From an uncultured Prevotellaceae bacterium (GTDB taxonomy: Bacteria; Bacteroidota; Bacteroidia; Bacteroidales; Muribaculaceae), in assembly GCA_946055125.1 (NCBI GenBank), contig CAMGFF010000094.1, positions 1 to 7,851 of the forward strand: 7,851 nucleotides of DNA, in the 5' to 3' direction. How positions within the stretch are numbered: the first letter of the stretch is position 1; each line of letters begins with the position of its first letter. The notes under the pieces are model-generated. The model saw nothing but the letters and a program-made list of their open reading frames with translations, ran no database searches and was not told where the DNA came from. Position numbers and translations under genes: made by a program. Below are positions 1 through 7,400 of this stretch, piece by piece.

Positions 1-1084
1 TAAACCAGCGGTTCTTGTCGTCGATAGCCTTAACCGACCAGCGAGCCTTGAGGTTGGAGGGCAGAATCTTGGCAGCCTCCTTCGAGTTGAGAATGGCATT
101 GACGGCTGCAGTATCGGTCACTGCTACAGTTCCGATAACCGGACCTCCCATCTGGCCTGCGCTCCACAGGAGCTCGGCAAGCGGGCGGGCAGCCACCTTG
201 GCGGGAGCGGCCTTGGCAGCGGCGGCAGTGTCGGCGGCGGCAGCCACGGTGCTGTCGGCCGGAGCGGCTGCTGCGGCAGTAGTGTCGGCAGCCACCTCCA
301 CCTTGCCCGAAGCGGCGTTGCTCAGAGCCATGAGCGGCTGCTGGAGGTCGGTGAGAGTGTATGTTTCGTAGAATTCGAGGTTGGCAGTACCCTGGAGCAG
401 CTTGCGCACGCGCTCAGGCTCCTTCACGCCCGGCAGCTCAAGGAGGATTCGGCCGGTGCTCTCAAGCTCCTGAATGTTGGGCGAAACCACACCGAAGCGG
501 TCGATACGGGTGGCGAGCACGTTGCGAGAGTTGCTCACCATAGCGGCGACCTCATCCTTCAGTATAGCCTCAACCTGAGCATTGGTCGAGCCGGTCTGCA
601 CCTTCTCCACGTTGCGGAAGATGTGGGCGAGGTTGCCCTCGGGGGCAATCTTGGCATACTCGCGGCAGAAAGCTGCCACGAAGTCCTTCTCACCACGGTG
701 GAGCGAATCGGTGATCACGATTGCGCGGTTAAATTTCGGGTCCGGGTTCTGGTTGGCGAGAGCCTTTAGAATGTCGGGAACTGAAATTTGAAGCGTTACG
801 TTCATACCACCTTTGAGGTCAAGACCAAGTCCGACCTCCATCTCACGAGCTTGCTGGAAAGTGTAGTAACCTAAGTACACCTTCTCCTTAGCAATAGAGT
901 CAATGTAAGCGTTGTAGTAGGTCTTGTAGGTAGCGTTGCCGGCATCCTCCGTGTTGGCCTTCGACTGGGCGAACTCCTTGGCGAGTCCCTCGAAGTGCGA
1001 AGTCACAAACGAGAACGACAGATAAAACGCACACACAAGCACCAACAAAACGGCAAGAACTCTGATAAATCCTTTACTTTGCAT
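1..1084 (-). CDS. secD: Protein translocase subunit SecD (N-terminal part, probably of a SecDF fusion); truncated by the window edge
   Basis: SecD works with SecF in the inner membrane, using the proton gradient to help pull proteins through SecYEG. Reading the minus strand from ATG at 1084-1082 gives 361 codons with no stop before the left edge, so the C-terminal part is missing from the window. Residues about 6-27 form the first membrane helix. The SecD hallmark GLGLDLKGG lies at 85-93 (family form LGLDLRGG). Further family matches are RIDRFGVVSPNIQ at 193-205 and RILLELPGV at 212-220, followed by the TANLEFYE segment at 233-240. Residues about 258-300 are an Ala-rich, low-complexity stretch inside the periplasmic region. 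Bacteroidota usually carry SecD and SecF as one long protein, so a SecDF fusion is expected, but only the SecD part is visible. No Shine-Dalgarno sequence precedes the ATG; the leader is A-rich, as is normal for this phylum. The gene is divergent from the lipoprotein gene. Confidence 0.95.
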   Translation of the reverse strand, partial: MQSKGFIRVLAVLLVLVCAFYLSFSFVTSHFEGLAKEFAQSKANTEDAGNATYKTYYNAYIDSIAKEKVYLGYYTFQQAREMEVGLGLDLKGGMNVTLQISVPDILKALANQNPDPKFNRAIVITDSLHRGEKDFVAAFCREYAKIAPEGNLAHIFRNVEKVQTGSTNAQVEAILKDEVAAMVSNSRNVLATRIDRFGVVSPNIQELESTGRILLELPGVKEPERVRKLLQGTANLEFYETYTLTDLQQPLMALSNAASGKVEVAADTTAAAAAPADSTVAAAADTAAAAKAAPAKVAARPLAELLWSAGQMGGPVIGTVAVTDTAAVNAILNSKEAAKILPSNLKARWSVKAIDDKNRWF

Positions 1085-1141
1085 GTGTTGTTTTGTTAAT
1101 TATTTTTGTTATAAAATTTTTCAAGTAGATTTTACAGCTTG

Positions 1142-1172
1142 CAAATATACATCAAATTATCCAAGTTTGAAA
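1142..1172 (-). promoter_or_regulatory. Probable secD(F) promoter, Bacteroidota -33/-7 type
   Basis: On the minus strand TATATTTG (1149-1142) matches the Bacteroidota -7 consensus TAnnTTTG exactly. A -33-like TTTC (1172-1169, consensus TTTG) lies 19 bases upstream, within the usual spacing. Transcription would start near 1136, giving a leader of about 50 bases before the ATG at 1084. The -7 element is strong and the -33 element has one mismatch. No transcription data support it here. Confidence 0.5.
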
Positions 1173-1205
1173 TTTTTAACGAGGGTTTTTGTGATATTTT
1201 GGCTA

Positions 1206-1218
1206 TTTCGGCCCGAAA
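1206..1218. repeat. 13-bp palindrome between divergent genes, possible operator
   Basis: TTTCGG (1206-1211) and CCGAAA (1213-1218) are exact inverted copies around one central C. The right arm can instead pair with TTTGGGC (1238-1244), which would enclose a smaller GGCA/TGCC hairpin (1220-1223 with 1230-1233). The site sits between the proposed secD promoter and the proposed lipoprotein promoter. It could be a protein-binding site, but nothing in the window identifies a regulator. Confidence 0.3.
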
Positions 1219-1244
1219 AGGCACTTTTTTGCCCCGGTTTGGGC

Positions 1245-1272
1245 TTTGTTAGCGCGGATTTTTGTAACTTTA
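1245..1272 (+). promoter_or_regulatory. Possible promoter of the Ig-like lipoprotein gene
   Basis: TAACTTTA (1265-1272) matches TAnnTTTG except for the last base. TTTG occurs upstream at 1245-1248 (16-base spacer, shorter than the usual 19-21) and at 1238-1241 (23-base spacer, longer than usual). Transcription would start around 1278, leaving roughly 30 bases before the GTG start. Neither spacing is ideal, so this is a tentative call. Confidence 0.35.
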
Positions 1273-1309
1273 CACCGATTTTTCAAATCTAAAAAAAAGA
1301 CAACCAAAA

Positions 1310-3496
1310 GTGAAATTAGAAAAGACAGCATACCTGGTGACGGCGCTGCTTGCCGCATGGCTGCTCTACTCGTGCGCCAATATAGGCCGCCCCGAGGGTG
1401 GGCCGCGCGACATGGACCCGCCTATCTTCGTGGGCAGCGACCCTAAGCCCAACGCCATCAAGGTGAGGAAGAACAAGGTGGAGCTGACATTCGATGAGAT
1501 TATTACGCTCAAGGATCAGCAGACTAAGGTGGTGGTGTCGCCCGCGCAGAAGGAGAACCCCGTGATTCGCTCGGGCGGCCGCAAAATCACCGTGGAGTTT
1601 CGCGACTCCATGCTCCCAGGCACCACCTATGTGATTGATTTCTCCAATGCCATTCAGGACAATAACGAGGGAAACCCCCTCGAGGACTTCTCATTTGCTT
1701 TCTCCACCGGCGACAGCATCGACACCCTCGCCATTTCGGGCATTGTGCTGCATGCGCTCACCCTCGAGCCTCAGCAGGGTGTGGTGGTGGGCGTGCACTC
1801 CTGCCTCGACGACACGGCTTTCGCGCGAGTGCCGCTTGAGCGTATAGCCCGCACCAACAGCTTTGGCCAGTTCACGCTGCGAAACCTCCGTGCCGGCAGC
1901 TACCGCGTGTATGCCCTCAACGACCTCGACCGCAACTACCTCTTCTCGCGCAATGAGGACATGGCTTTCATCAAGGAGGTGATTGTGCCTTCGTCGCACC
2001 GCGAAACCACGCTCGACACAATCTTCACCCAGCGCAATATCGTCGACACCATTATGCCCTGCGAGCACACCGTCTTCACGCCAAACGACCTGCTGCTCAA
2101 TATGTTCAACGAGGGCTACCGCGCTCAATACCTCAAGAAGAATGAGCGCCCGGAGGACAAAAAGCTGCTCGTGACTTTCGCCGCTTTTGCCGACTCCCTG
2201 CCCCGGCTGCGCATCATCAAGCCGGAGCAGCACGCCGCCAACTGGTGCCGCATTGAGCGCACCGAGCGCTTCGACTCCATTGTGTACTGGCTCACCGACT
2301 CGGCCCTTATCAAGTGCGACTCGATTATCACCGAGATGCAATATTTCAAGACCGACTCCACCGACAACCTCGCCCTGGTGACCGACACCGTGCCTTTCAT
2401 CCTCAAGAACACCTATAAAAAGAAGATGGAGCAGGAGGCCAAGAAAAAGGAGCGCGAGGAGAAGGAATTGCTCAAGCAAATGGAGCGCGAGCGCAAGCAA
2501 ATGGATAAACAGCGCAAAAAGGAGGCTAAGCGACGCGCCAAGGAGGAACGCGAGCGACTGAAGCGCGGGCTGCCGCCCACCGACTCCACAATGGTCGACT
2601 CCTCGGGCGTGGTGCAATTGCCGCCCGACTCCGTGGCCATCGACAGCTCGAAATACAAGAAAGACCCACCCAGGCTGGGATTCTCCATCGCATCGAGCGC
2701 CACTATCGACGTGGATGCCCGCTTCCAGTTCAGGAGCGCCGAGCCGCTCGACTCGGTGCTGCAACATGGCTTCCACCTCTACCACTTTGAGGAACAGGAC
2801 TCGGTGTGGAACGAAATTCCTTGCGACACCGTAAGCCTCGACCACGACTACGACCCGCTTAACTATGGCTTCGACCATAAGTGGGAACCGGGCGCCCAAT
2901 ATCGCCTCGTCGTCGACTCGCTCACCGTGAAGGGCTGCTACGGCCTGTGGAACTCGACACTGGAGCAGAAATTCACCGTGAAGAAACTTGAGGAATATGC
3001 CAACCTATTCCTCACCGTGACCAATGCCGCCGACACCGCCTTCGTGGAGCTGCTCGACGGCAGCGAGAAGGTGGTGAAGACCGTGCCCGTGGTGAAGGGC
3101 TCGGCCGACATCCTTAACATCGTGCCGGGAAACTACTTCCTGCGCCTCATCAACGACACCAACGGCAATGGCCGCTGGGACTCCGGAAACTTCGGCCTCG
3201 GCCTGCAGCCTGAGGAGGCTTTCTACTTCCCCAAGGTGCTAAAGATGAAGAAGAACTGGGACGTGGAGCAGGCCTGGAACCTCTTTGAAACGCCCGTCGA
3301 CAGGCAGAAGCCCGATGCCATCAAGAAGAACAAGCCTGAGCGCAAGAAGGTGTGGGAAACCGAGGAGGAGAAGAAGCGCAAGCAGAAACCGGGCAATGGC
3401 TCCGGCGATGAGGAGGACGACGAGATGGAGGACTTCGGCAACCAGTTCTACTCGGGCGACAAATACAGCGACTTCAACCGGAATAACCGAAGATAG
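1310..3496 (+). CDS. Ig-like domain (Big_5-type) lipoprotein
   Basis: This is a predicted envelope lipoprotein of 728 residues with unknown molecular role. The start is GTG at 1310: no in-frame ATG lies between the upstream stop (TAA at 1265-1267) and this codon. It also places a proper lipoprotein signal at residues 1-22, with a hydrophobic core at 7-20 and LYSC ending at Cys22. Residues about 36-135 resemble the bacterial Ig-like Big_5 fold, with a typical PP-x-P region and then the TTYVIDF and FAFSTGD segments common in this Bacteroidota family. Residues about 142-212 resemble a carboxypeptidase-regulatory-like beta domain. Residues about 370-419 are almost all Lys, Glu, Arg, Gln and Met, probably a long charged helix or coiled coil. 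A C-terminal beta domain contains DTNGNGRWD (616-624), a calcium-loop-like motif, and the last 40 or so residues are polar, acidic and likely disordered. The signal predicts attachment to a membrane; which leaflet cannot be told. No Shine-Dalgarno sequence is seen. Confidence 0.88.
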   Translation: MKLEKTAYLVTALLAAWLLYSCANIGRPEGGPRDMDPPIFVGSDPKPNAIKVRKNKVELTFDEIITLKDQQTKVVVSPAQKENPVIRSGGRKITVEFRDSMLPGTTYVIDFSNAIQDNNEGNPLEDFSFAFSTGDSIDTLAISGIVLHALTLEPQQGVVVGVHSCLDDTAFARVPLERIARTNSFGQFTLRNLRAGSYRVYALNDLDRNYLFSRNEDMAFIKEVIVPSSHRETTLDTIFTQRNIVDTIMPCEHTVFTPNDLLLNMFNEGYRAQYLKKNERPEDKKLLVTFAAFADSLPRLRIIKPEQHAANWCRIERTERFDSIVYWLTDSALIKCDSIITEMQYFKTDSTDNLALVTDTVPFILKNTYKKKMEQEAKKKEREEKELLKQMERERKQMDKQRKKEAKRRAKEERERLKRGLPPTDSTMVDSSGVVQLPPDSVAIDSSKYKKDPPRLGFSIASSATIDVDARFQFRSAEPLDSVLQHGFHLYHFEEQDSVWNEIPCDTVSLDHDYDPLNYGFDHKWEPGAQYRLVVDSLTVKGCYGLWNSTLEQKFTVKKLEEYANLFLTVTNAADTAFVELLDGSEKVVKTVPVVKGSADILNIVPGNYFLRLINDTNGNGRWDSGNFGLGLQPEEAFYFPKVLKMKKNWDVEQAWNLFETPVDRQKPDAIKKNKPERKKVWETEEEKKRKQKPGNGSGDEEDDEMEDFGNQFYSGDKYSDFNRNNRR

Positions 3497-3504
3497 GATT
3501 TATA

Positions 3505-3538
3505 GGTAAGAGGTAAGAGGTAAGAGGTAAAGAGTAAG
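3505..3538. repeat. Short tandem repeat, unit GGTAAGA
   Basis: Three exact head-to-tail copies of GGTAAGA occupy 3505-3511, 3512-3518 and 3519-3525. A decayed fourth copy (GGTAAAG, 3526-3532) and a trailing AGTAAG follow. The array begins eight bases after the lipoprotein stop codon and is outside any gene. It contains no stem-loop, so it is not a terminator. Confidence 0.85.
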
Positions 3539-3605
3539 CTTGTGATAACAGTTGTGATTTGTTTTGTAGTGCCGGCTGCCGCTTGGCCGTGGCTATAAAA
3601 AAATA

Positions 3606-3619
3606 TCACTTTTTAGTGA
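3606..3619. repeat. Small inverted repeat upstream of slyD
   Basis: TCACT (3606-3610) and AGTGA (3615-3619) are exact inverted copies separated by TTTT. The element ends 46 bases before the slyD ATG. No U-run follows it on the plus strand, so it is not a terminator; it could be an operator or a weak leader hairpin. I found no convincing TAnnTTTG promoter between 3497 and 3665, so slyD may be transcribed from a poorly matching promoter or by read-through from the lipoprotein gene. Confidence 0.3.
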
Positions 3620-3665
3620 ACAAATCGTTTATTTACTACATTATTATTAATAGAAACAAAATTTT

Positions 3666-4226
3666 ATGGAAACTATCAAACCAGGAAAGTTCGTTGAATT
3701 GGTTTATCAGGTGAAGGCCGTGGATGCCGATGGCAACACATTCACCATGGAATTTACTGAGCAGCGCCCCGATAAGTTCGTGTATGGCGTGGAGCAGGGC
3801 CTCATTGAGAAATTCGAGAAGTCGCTTCTCGGAATGGAGCAGGGAGCGAAAATCGACTTCGTGATGACTCCCGAGGAGACTGCCAAGGAATTTGGCGAAC
3901 GCGACGAGAAGGCCGTGATGACACTCAACAAGTCGCTCTTCACCATCGACGGCAAATTCGACAGCAACACTGTGGCCGTGGGCAAGGTGCTTCCCATGAT
4001 GACCGAAGACGGATACCAGGTGCAGGGTATGGTGACCGAAATCACCGACGACAAGGTGGTGATGGACTTCAACCACCCTTTCTCGGGCAAGACCGTGAGC
4101 TACACGGGGCATGTGCAGCTCGTGCGCGATGCTACCCCCGAGGATATGCCCAAGCACGGCGGATGCGGCTGTGGCTGCGACCACGACCACGGCTGTAGCT
4201 GCGACGATTGCGGCGGCTGCCACTGA
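3666..4226 (+). CDS. slyD: SlyD-type FKBP peptidyl-prolyl cis-trans isomerase with metal-binding tail
   Basis: SlyD proteins are cytoplasmic prolyl isomerases and chaperones; in E. coli SlyD also binds nickel and helps hydrogenase maturation. This copy has 186 residues, close to the 196 of E. coli SlyD. Residues 8-16 (KFVELVYQV) open the FKBP fold, followed by the YGVEQGLIEKFEKSLLGM segment (40-57), equivalent to the isomerase core. The chaperone insert-in-flap domain spans roughly 76-130, and NHPFSGK (136-142) matches the family's NHPLAGK. The family's AYG is EFG here (75-77). The tail from 164 to the end has seven Cys (167, 169, 171, 177, 179, 182, 185) and four His (164, 173, 175, 186), a metal-binding arrangement. 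There is no signal peptide, as expected for a cytoplasmic protein. Two stop codons follow each other (TGATGA). The ATG at 3666 has an A/T-rich leader without a Shine-Dalgarno sequence. Confidence 0.93.
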   Translation: METIKPGKFVELVYQVKAVDADGNTFTMEFTEQRPDKFVYGVEQGLIEKFEKSLLGMEQGAKIDFVMTPEETAKEFGERDEKAVMTLNKSLFTIDGKFDSNTVAVGKVLPMMTEDGYQVQGMVTEITDDKVVMDFNHPFSGKTVSYTGHVQLVRDATPEDMPKHGGCGCGCDHDHGCSCDDCGGCH

Positions 4227-4327
4227 TGAGTAACTCTATTTTAGGGTGAAAACAGGTGAAAATAGTTAAGAAAATGTAGCGAATACTTAAATAACATTAA
4301 ATTGGAGCGTATAATATTACATTTTTC

Positions 4328-4358
4328 TTGACAAATAGAAAATATATGTGTACATTTG
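4328..4358 (+). promoter_or_regulatory. Strong Bacteroidota-type promoter (-33 TTG, -7 TACATTTG)
   Basis: TACATTTG (4351-4358) matches the -7 consensus TAnnTTTG exactly, and TTG (4328-4330) lies exactly 20 bases upstream, the preferred spacing. It is the best promoter match I can see in the window. It points away from slyD and towards the 3' end of the convergent helicase gene, and no ORF starts downstream before a terminator at 4401-4433. That arrangement is expected for a small RNA gene. Transcription should begin around 4362-4366. Confidence 0.72.
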
Positions 4359-4363
4359 TATCG

Positions 4364-4433
4364 TGTTTTTCATAGTATTAAATTAAGATTAAGGTTTCAG
4401 TAGGCTTCGTAGTGATACGCAGCCTATTTTTTT
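4364..4433 (+). ncRNA. Candidate small RNA of about 70 nt between slyD and the helicase gene
   Basis: The segment begins just after a consensus promoter (4328-4358) and ends in an intrinsic terminator (4401-4433). It has no reading frame of useful length. The 5' half (about 4364-4400) is A/U-rich and looks unstructured, starting with a U-run followed by CAU. The 3' half is the terminator hairpin. From memory, similar 5' segments following TAnnTTTG promoters recur in Bacteroides intergenic regions, each with a different terminator stem; I cannot verify that here. Families of paralogous small RNAs are reported in Bacteroides thetaiotaomicron (the FopS group), and this could be a relative. The 5' end is inferred from the promoter and may be off by a few bases. 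An alternative is that the hairpin is only the slyD terminator and the promoter match is chance. Confidence 0.6.
4401..4433 (+). terminator. Intrinsic (Rho-independent) terminator
   Basis: TAGGCT (4401-4406) pairs with AGCCTA (4421-4426) and CGTA (4408-4411) pairs with TACG (4416-4419), with one T/C mismatch between the two helices. The loop is GTGA, which as GUGA is a stable GNRA tetraloop. Seven T residues follow directly (4427-4433). The T-run is only on the plus strand, so it ends rightward transcripts: the candidate small RNA, and any slyD read-through. It does not look like a terminator for the convergent minus-strand helicase gene. Confidence 0.88.
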
Positions 4434-4469
4434 GCACCCATTCCACTACAAATACCGGCCATGCCCTGA

Positions 4470-7400
4470 TTATTTCACCGTCACGATGCGTGCCTCAAAG
4501 GGATACCATATCCGGCCTTCCACGCCGTGGAATCCTGCGTCGGTGAGGAGCTTCATGTAGGAGCGCACCTGTGCGGCGTGGCTGCGGTGGTGCGGCTCGC
4601 CGAATTTGTAGTCGATAACTATTGTACGGCCGTCCGGGGTGGTGATGATGCGGTCGGGACGCGGACGGTCGCGCCCCACGAGGATGGTGCGCTCGTTATA
4701 GACGCGGTTGCCGCTGGCAAACCAGCTTTTCACCTCCTCGCTCTGGCAGAGCATGGCACGGATGCCCTCGGTCATGGCGCGATGCTCGACAGTGTCGGCT
4801 GGGAGCATGAAGCGCGAGTCGCAGTATCGAAGCACGCGGTCGAGGTCGCTGGCGGTGTGGATCATGCTGAAAATCTTGTGATAGAGAATGCCGCGCTCGC
4901 GCTCGGGCGTGTAGAACACGTCGGGGAGCTTAAACACGGCCAGGTCGTGGCGGTTGATTACGCGGTAGGGCTCCATGTGCTCGGCCGGCGCGGGTTTCTT
5001 CTTTTCCGATTGCGTTTTGGGGCATATCGAGCCTGCTTCGAAGTAGGTCTCGCCGGTTTCGAGGTCTTCGTTGGCGCTGAGCCAGGTGGCTACGTCGGCA
5101 TTGTGCCTTTCGTTGAGTTCCAGGGCCTCCTTGTGGCCGCAGCAGCCGGTGAAATTGGCGAAATAGTAGTCGAGCTTCTGGGCCAGAGCCTCTCCTTTCT
5201 TGCCGCTGTGGCCGAGGGTGAAGATGTGAAGCTCATCCACGGCGCGTGTGAAGGCCACATAGGTCTTGTTGAGGCTGTCGAGCGTGGCGAGCTTGAGTTG
5301 CTCAAGGAAGGGCTTGGCGAGGGGAGTGTCGTCGAGCCCCTTGTAGCGCGACACGGGGAGGAGAGGCGGGATGAGGCCGTCGTCGTAGCCGGTGAAGAAC
5401 CCCGAGTCCCACAGCTCCTTGTGGGTGAACCAGAGTGTGTCGCTGAGTTTGCCAATTTCCCATGTGGCGAAAGGCAGGATAACGCAGCCAAACTCCAGTC
5501 CCTTCGACTTGTGGATAGTCATCACATTCACTGCGTCGATGCCTTCGGGCGAGGCTATGGAGAGGTGGGAGCCGGCGCGGTCCCACCAGCGCAGGAAGGA
5601 GAGCAGTGTGCCGCAGGTGCGTGTGGAGAAGTCGATTACCACGTCCTGGAATGCCTGTAGGAAGGCGTTCTCCTTCACCCTTGCCTCCTCGCTCACGCAC
5701 TCAATGATGCGCTCCACGAGGGTTACGAGCGAGAAGCTCTCGCTGTTGCGGGGGAGGAAGCGGGTGATGTCGCGCTCGGCGGTGTCCATCTCCTCGATGT
5801 GGGCGAAGCACTCGTCGAGGGCGTCGCCGGGCAGCTTGCCGGTGTTCACTATGCGCTCATATTGTCGCAGCAAGCGGTGCAGGTGCTCATTGAAGGAGCG
5901 CAGGCGAGTGCGCTCGTCGATGCCGTCGGGCATCGTCTGGGTGAGGGCGATGTATCGCAGGTAGCTCACCACGAGCCTCACTGCAGGGGAGTTGCAGAGC
6001 AGGAGTGACTCATTCGACACCACATTGATGCGGTGGCGGCGGTCGTCGAGCTTGTCATACTCAAGAATGTTGCGAATCATCGTGGCTCCCTGGGCGTTGG
6101 TGTTCACGAGAATGGCGATGTCGCTCTGGCTGTAGCCGCGGTCGATCATGTCGCAAATCAGGTTGATTACGCGCTCGGCAATGTCGTCGGCCGTGAGGGC
6201 TTTGTCGAGCATGTTTATTCTCACATAGCCCGATTGGGGGTCGAGGCCGTCCTTATAGTGCTGCACCACATTGGCATACACATCAGAGAGCTCCAGGGTG
6301 GCGGCGAGGTGGGTGAAGAAGATGTTGTTGAATTTCACCACCATGGGGCGGCTGCGCCAGTTTCGGTTTTTGTCGCTTTGTGGGGTGACCCACTGGTGCA
6401 GGTCGTGGCCCACCTTGTATTGTAGCAGCGAGGGGTCGGAGTTGCGGAAGCGGTATATGCACTGCTTCTCGTCGCCGATGATGAGGTTAAACTGGTTGTC
6501 GGCAAGACTGTTGCGGAGCATAGGCTCCATGTTGTGCCACTGGAGTTGCGAGGTGTCCTGGAACTCATCGATGAGGAAATTGTTCACTCGAGTGCCAATG
6601 CGCTCATAGATGAAAGGCGTGTCGTCCTCGCCGATAATGTCGGAGAGGAGGGAGTTAGTGTCGGAGAGGAGTATAAGGTTGTTCTCGTTGCGGAAGTTGG
6701 TGACGCAGCGGTTGATGTAGGCCAGCAGGCCGAGCTTGTAGATGTTGCCTATAATCTTGGTGAGTAGCACATAATCCCTTGCGCTGTCGAGGGCGATGCC
6801 ACACTGCTCGTCGATGAATTGATTGAAGTTGTCGTCGGGTTCAGGGAGATGCTTGGGCATTTTGCTCTTGGTGATGTTCGACTGACCGACGCCAAGATAC
6901 TTGCGGTTTTCGAGTACCTTCTCGGTGAGTTTGAAGTCGGGGTCGGCCGCCTTGATGAGGAACGCCGAGAGCGAGCCGCGCCGGCTGCGGAAATCCTCAT
7001 AGCCGCTTTCCACAAAGCGGCGGTTGCCCAGTTTCACGGCATTGTGGAAGCGGTCGAGGAGAATGTGGGCGCGTTGTTCGAGCGACGTCTGGAATTGCAT
7101 TAGCGTGCCACGGCCGGCATCGAGATATTCGTTCATCTCGTTGTGTACCTTTCGAAAAGTTTCGGTGTTGATTATGCCGGCGAGGGAGAATAGGCTCTTG
7201 CCTGAGCCGAATCCCTTGCCGTCGGCGGCCTGCTGGTTTCCCTCCTTGAATGGGTTCCAAGCTCCCTCACCCTCGGCAAGCTGCGCGTGGACGTATTTCT
7301 GGAGCCAGCCGAGCACCTGTCGGTATTCGTTGTGGTCGGAGCGGATAAGGTTGAGGAAGTCGTGCACGCCCACGGCGAGGGCATATTCATCGTTAAGCTC

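Noticed and set aside
15..791. Three plus-strand open frames in the first 800 bases
   Set aside because: They lie antisense to SecD, whose frame carries clear family motifs over the whole stretch.
1691..2899. Long open frame of 402 codons on the minus strand opposite the lipoprotein gene
   Set aside because: It is antisense to a well-supported gene, has no recognisable domain, and has the Val/Leu/Glu/His-rich composition typical of a shadow frame in GC-rich DNA.
3571..3595. GC-rich hairpin (CGGC with GCCG) upstream of slyD
   Set aside because: The stem is only four or five pairs with a large loop and is followed by an A-run, not a T-run, on the plus strand; no minus-strand gene ends there.
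3636..4223. 195-codon minus-strand frame opposite slyD
   Set aside because: Its Ala/Val/His-rich product mirrors the slyD codons and the plus-strand frame is an unmistakable SlyD.
4236..4265. Weak hairpin (CTATTTT with AAAATAG) and a tandem near-repeat of GGTGAAAACA/GGTGAAAATA just after slyD
   Set aside because: The stem is seven A/T-rich pairs around a 16-base loop with no T-run after it, so it is not a convincing terminator, and the two 10-base copies are too short to call a repeat family.
4527..5660. Open frame of 377 codons on the plus strand opposite the helicase gene
   Set aside because: It is a shadow of the helicase-nuclease gene: the opposite strand encodes its conserved motifs V and VI and the nuclease domain, and this frame matches no family I recognise.
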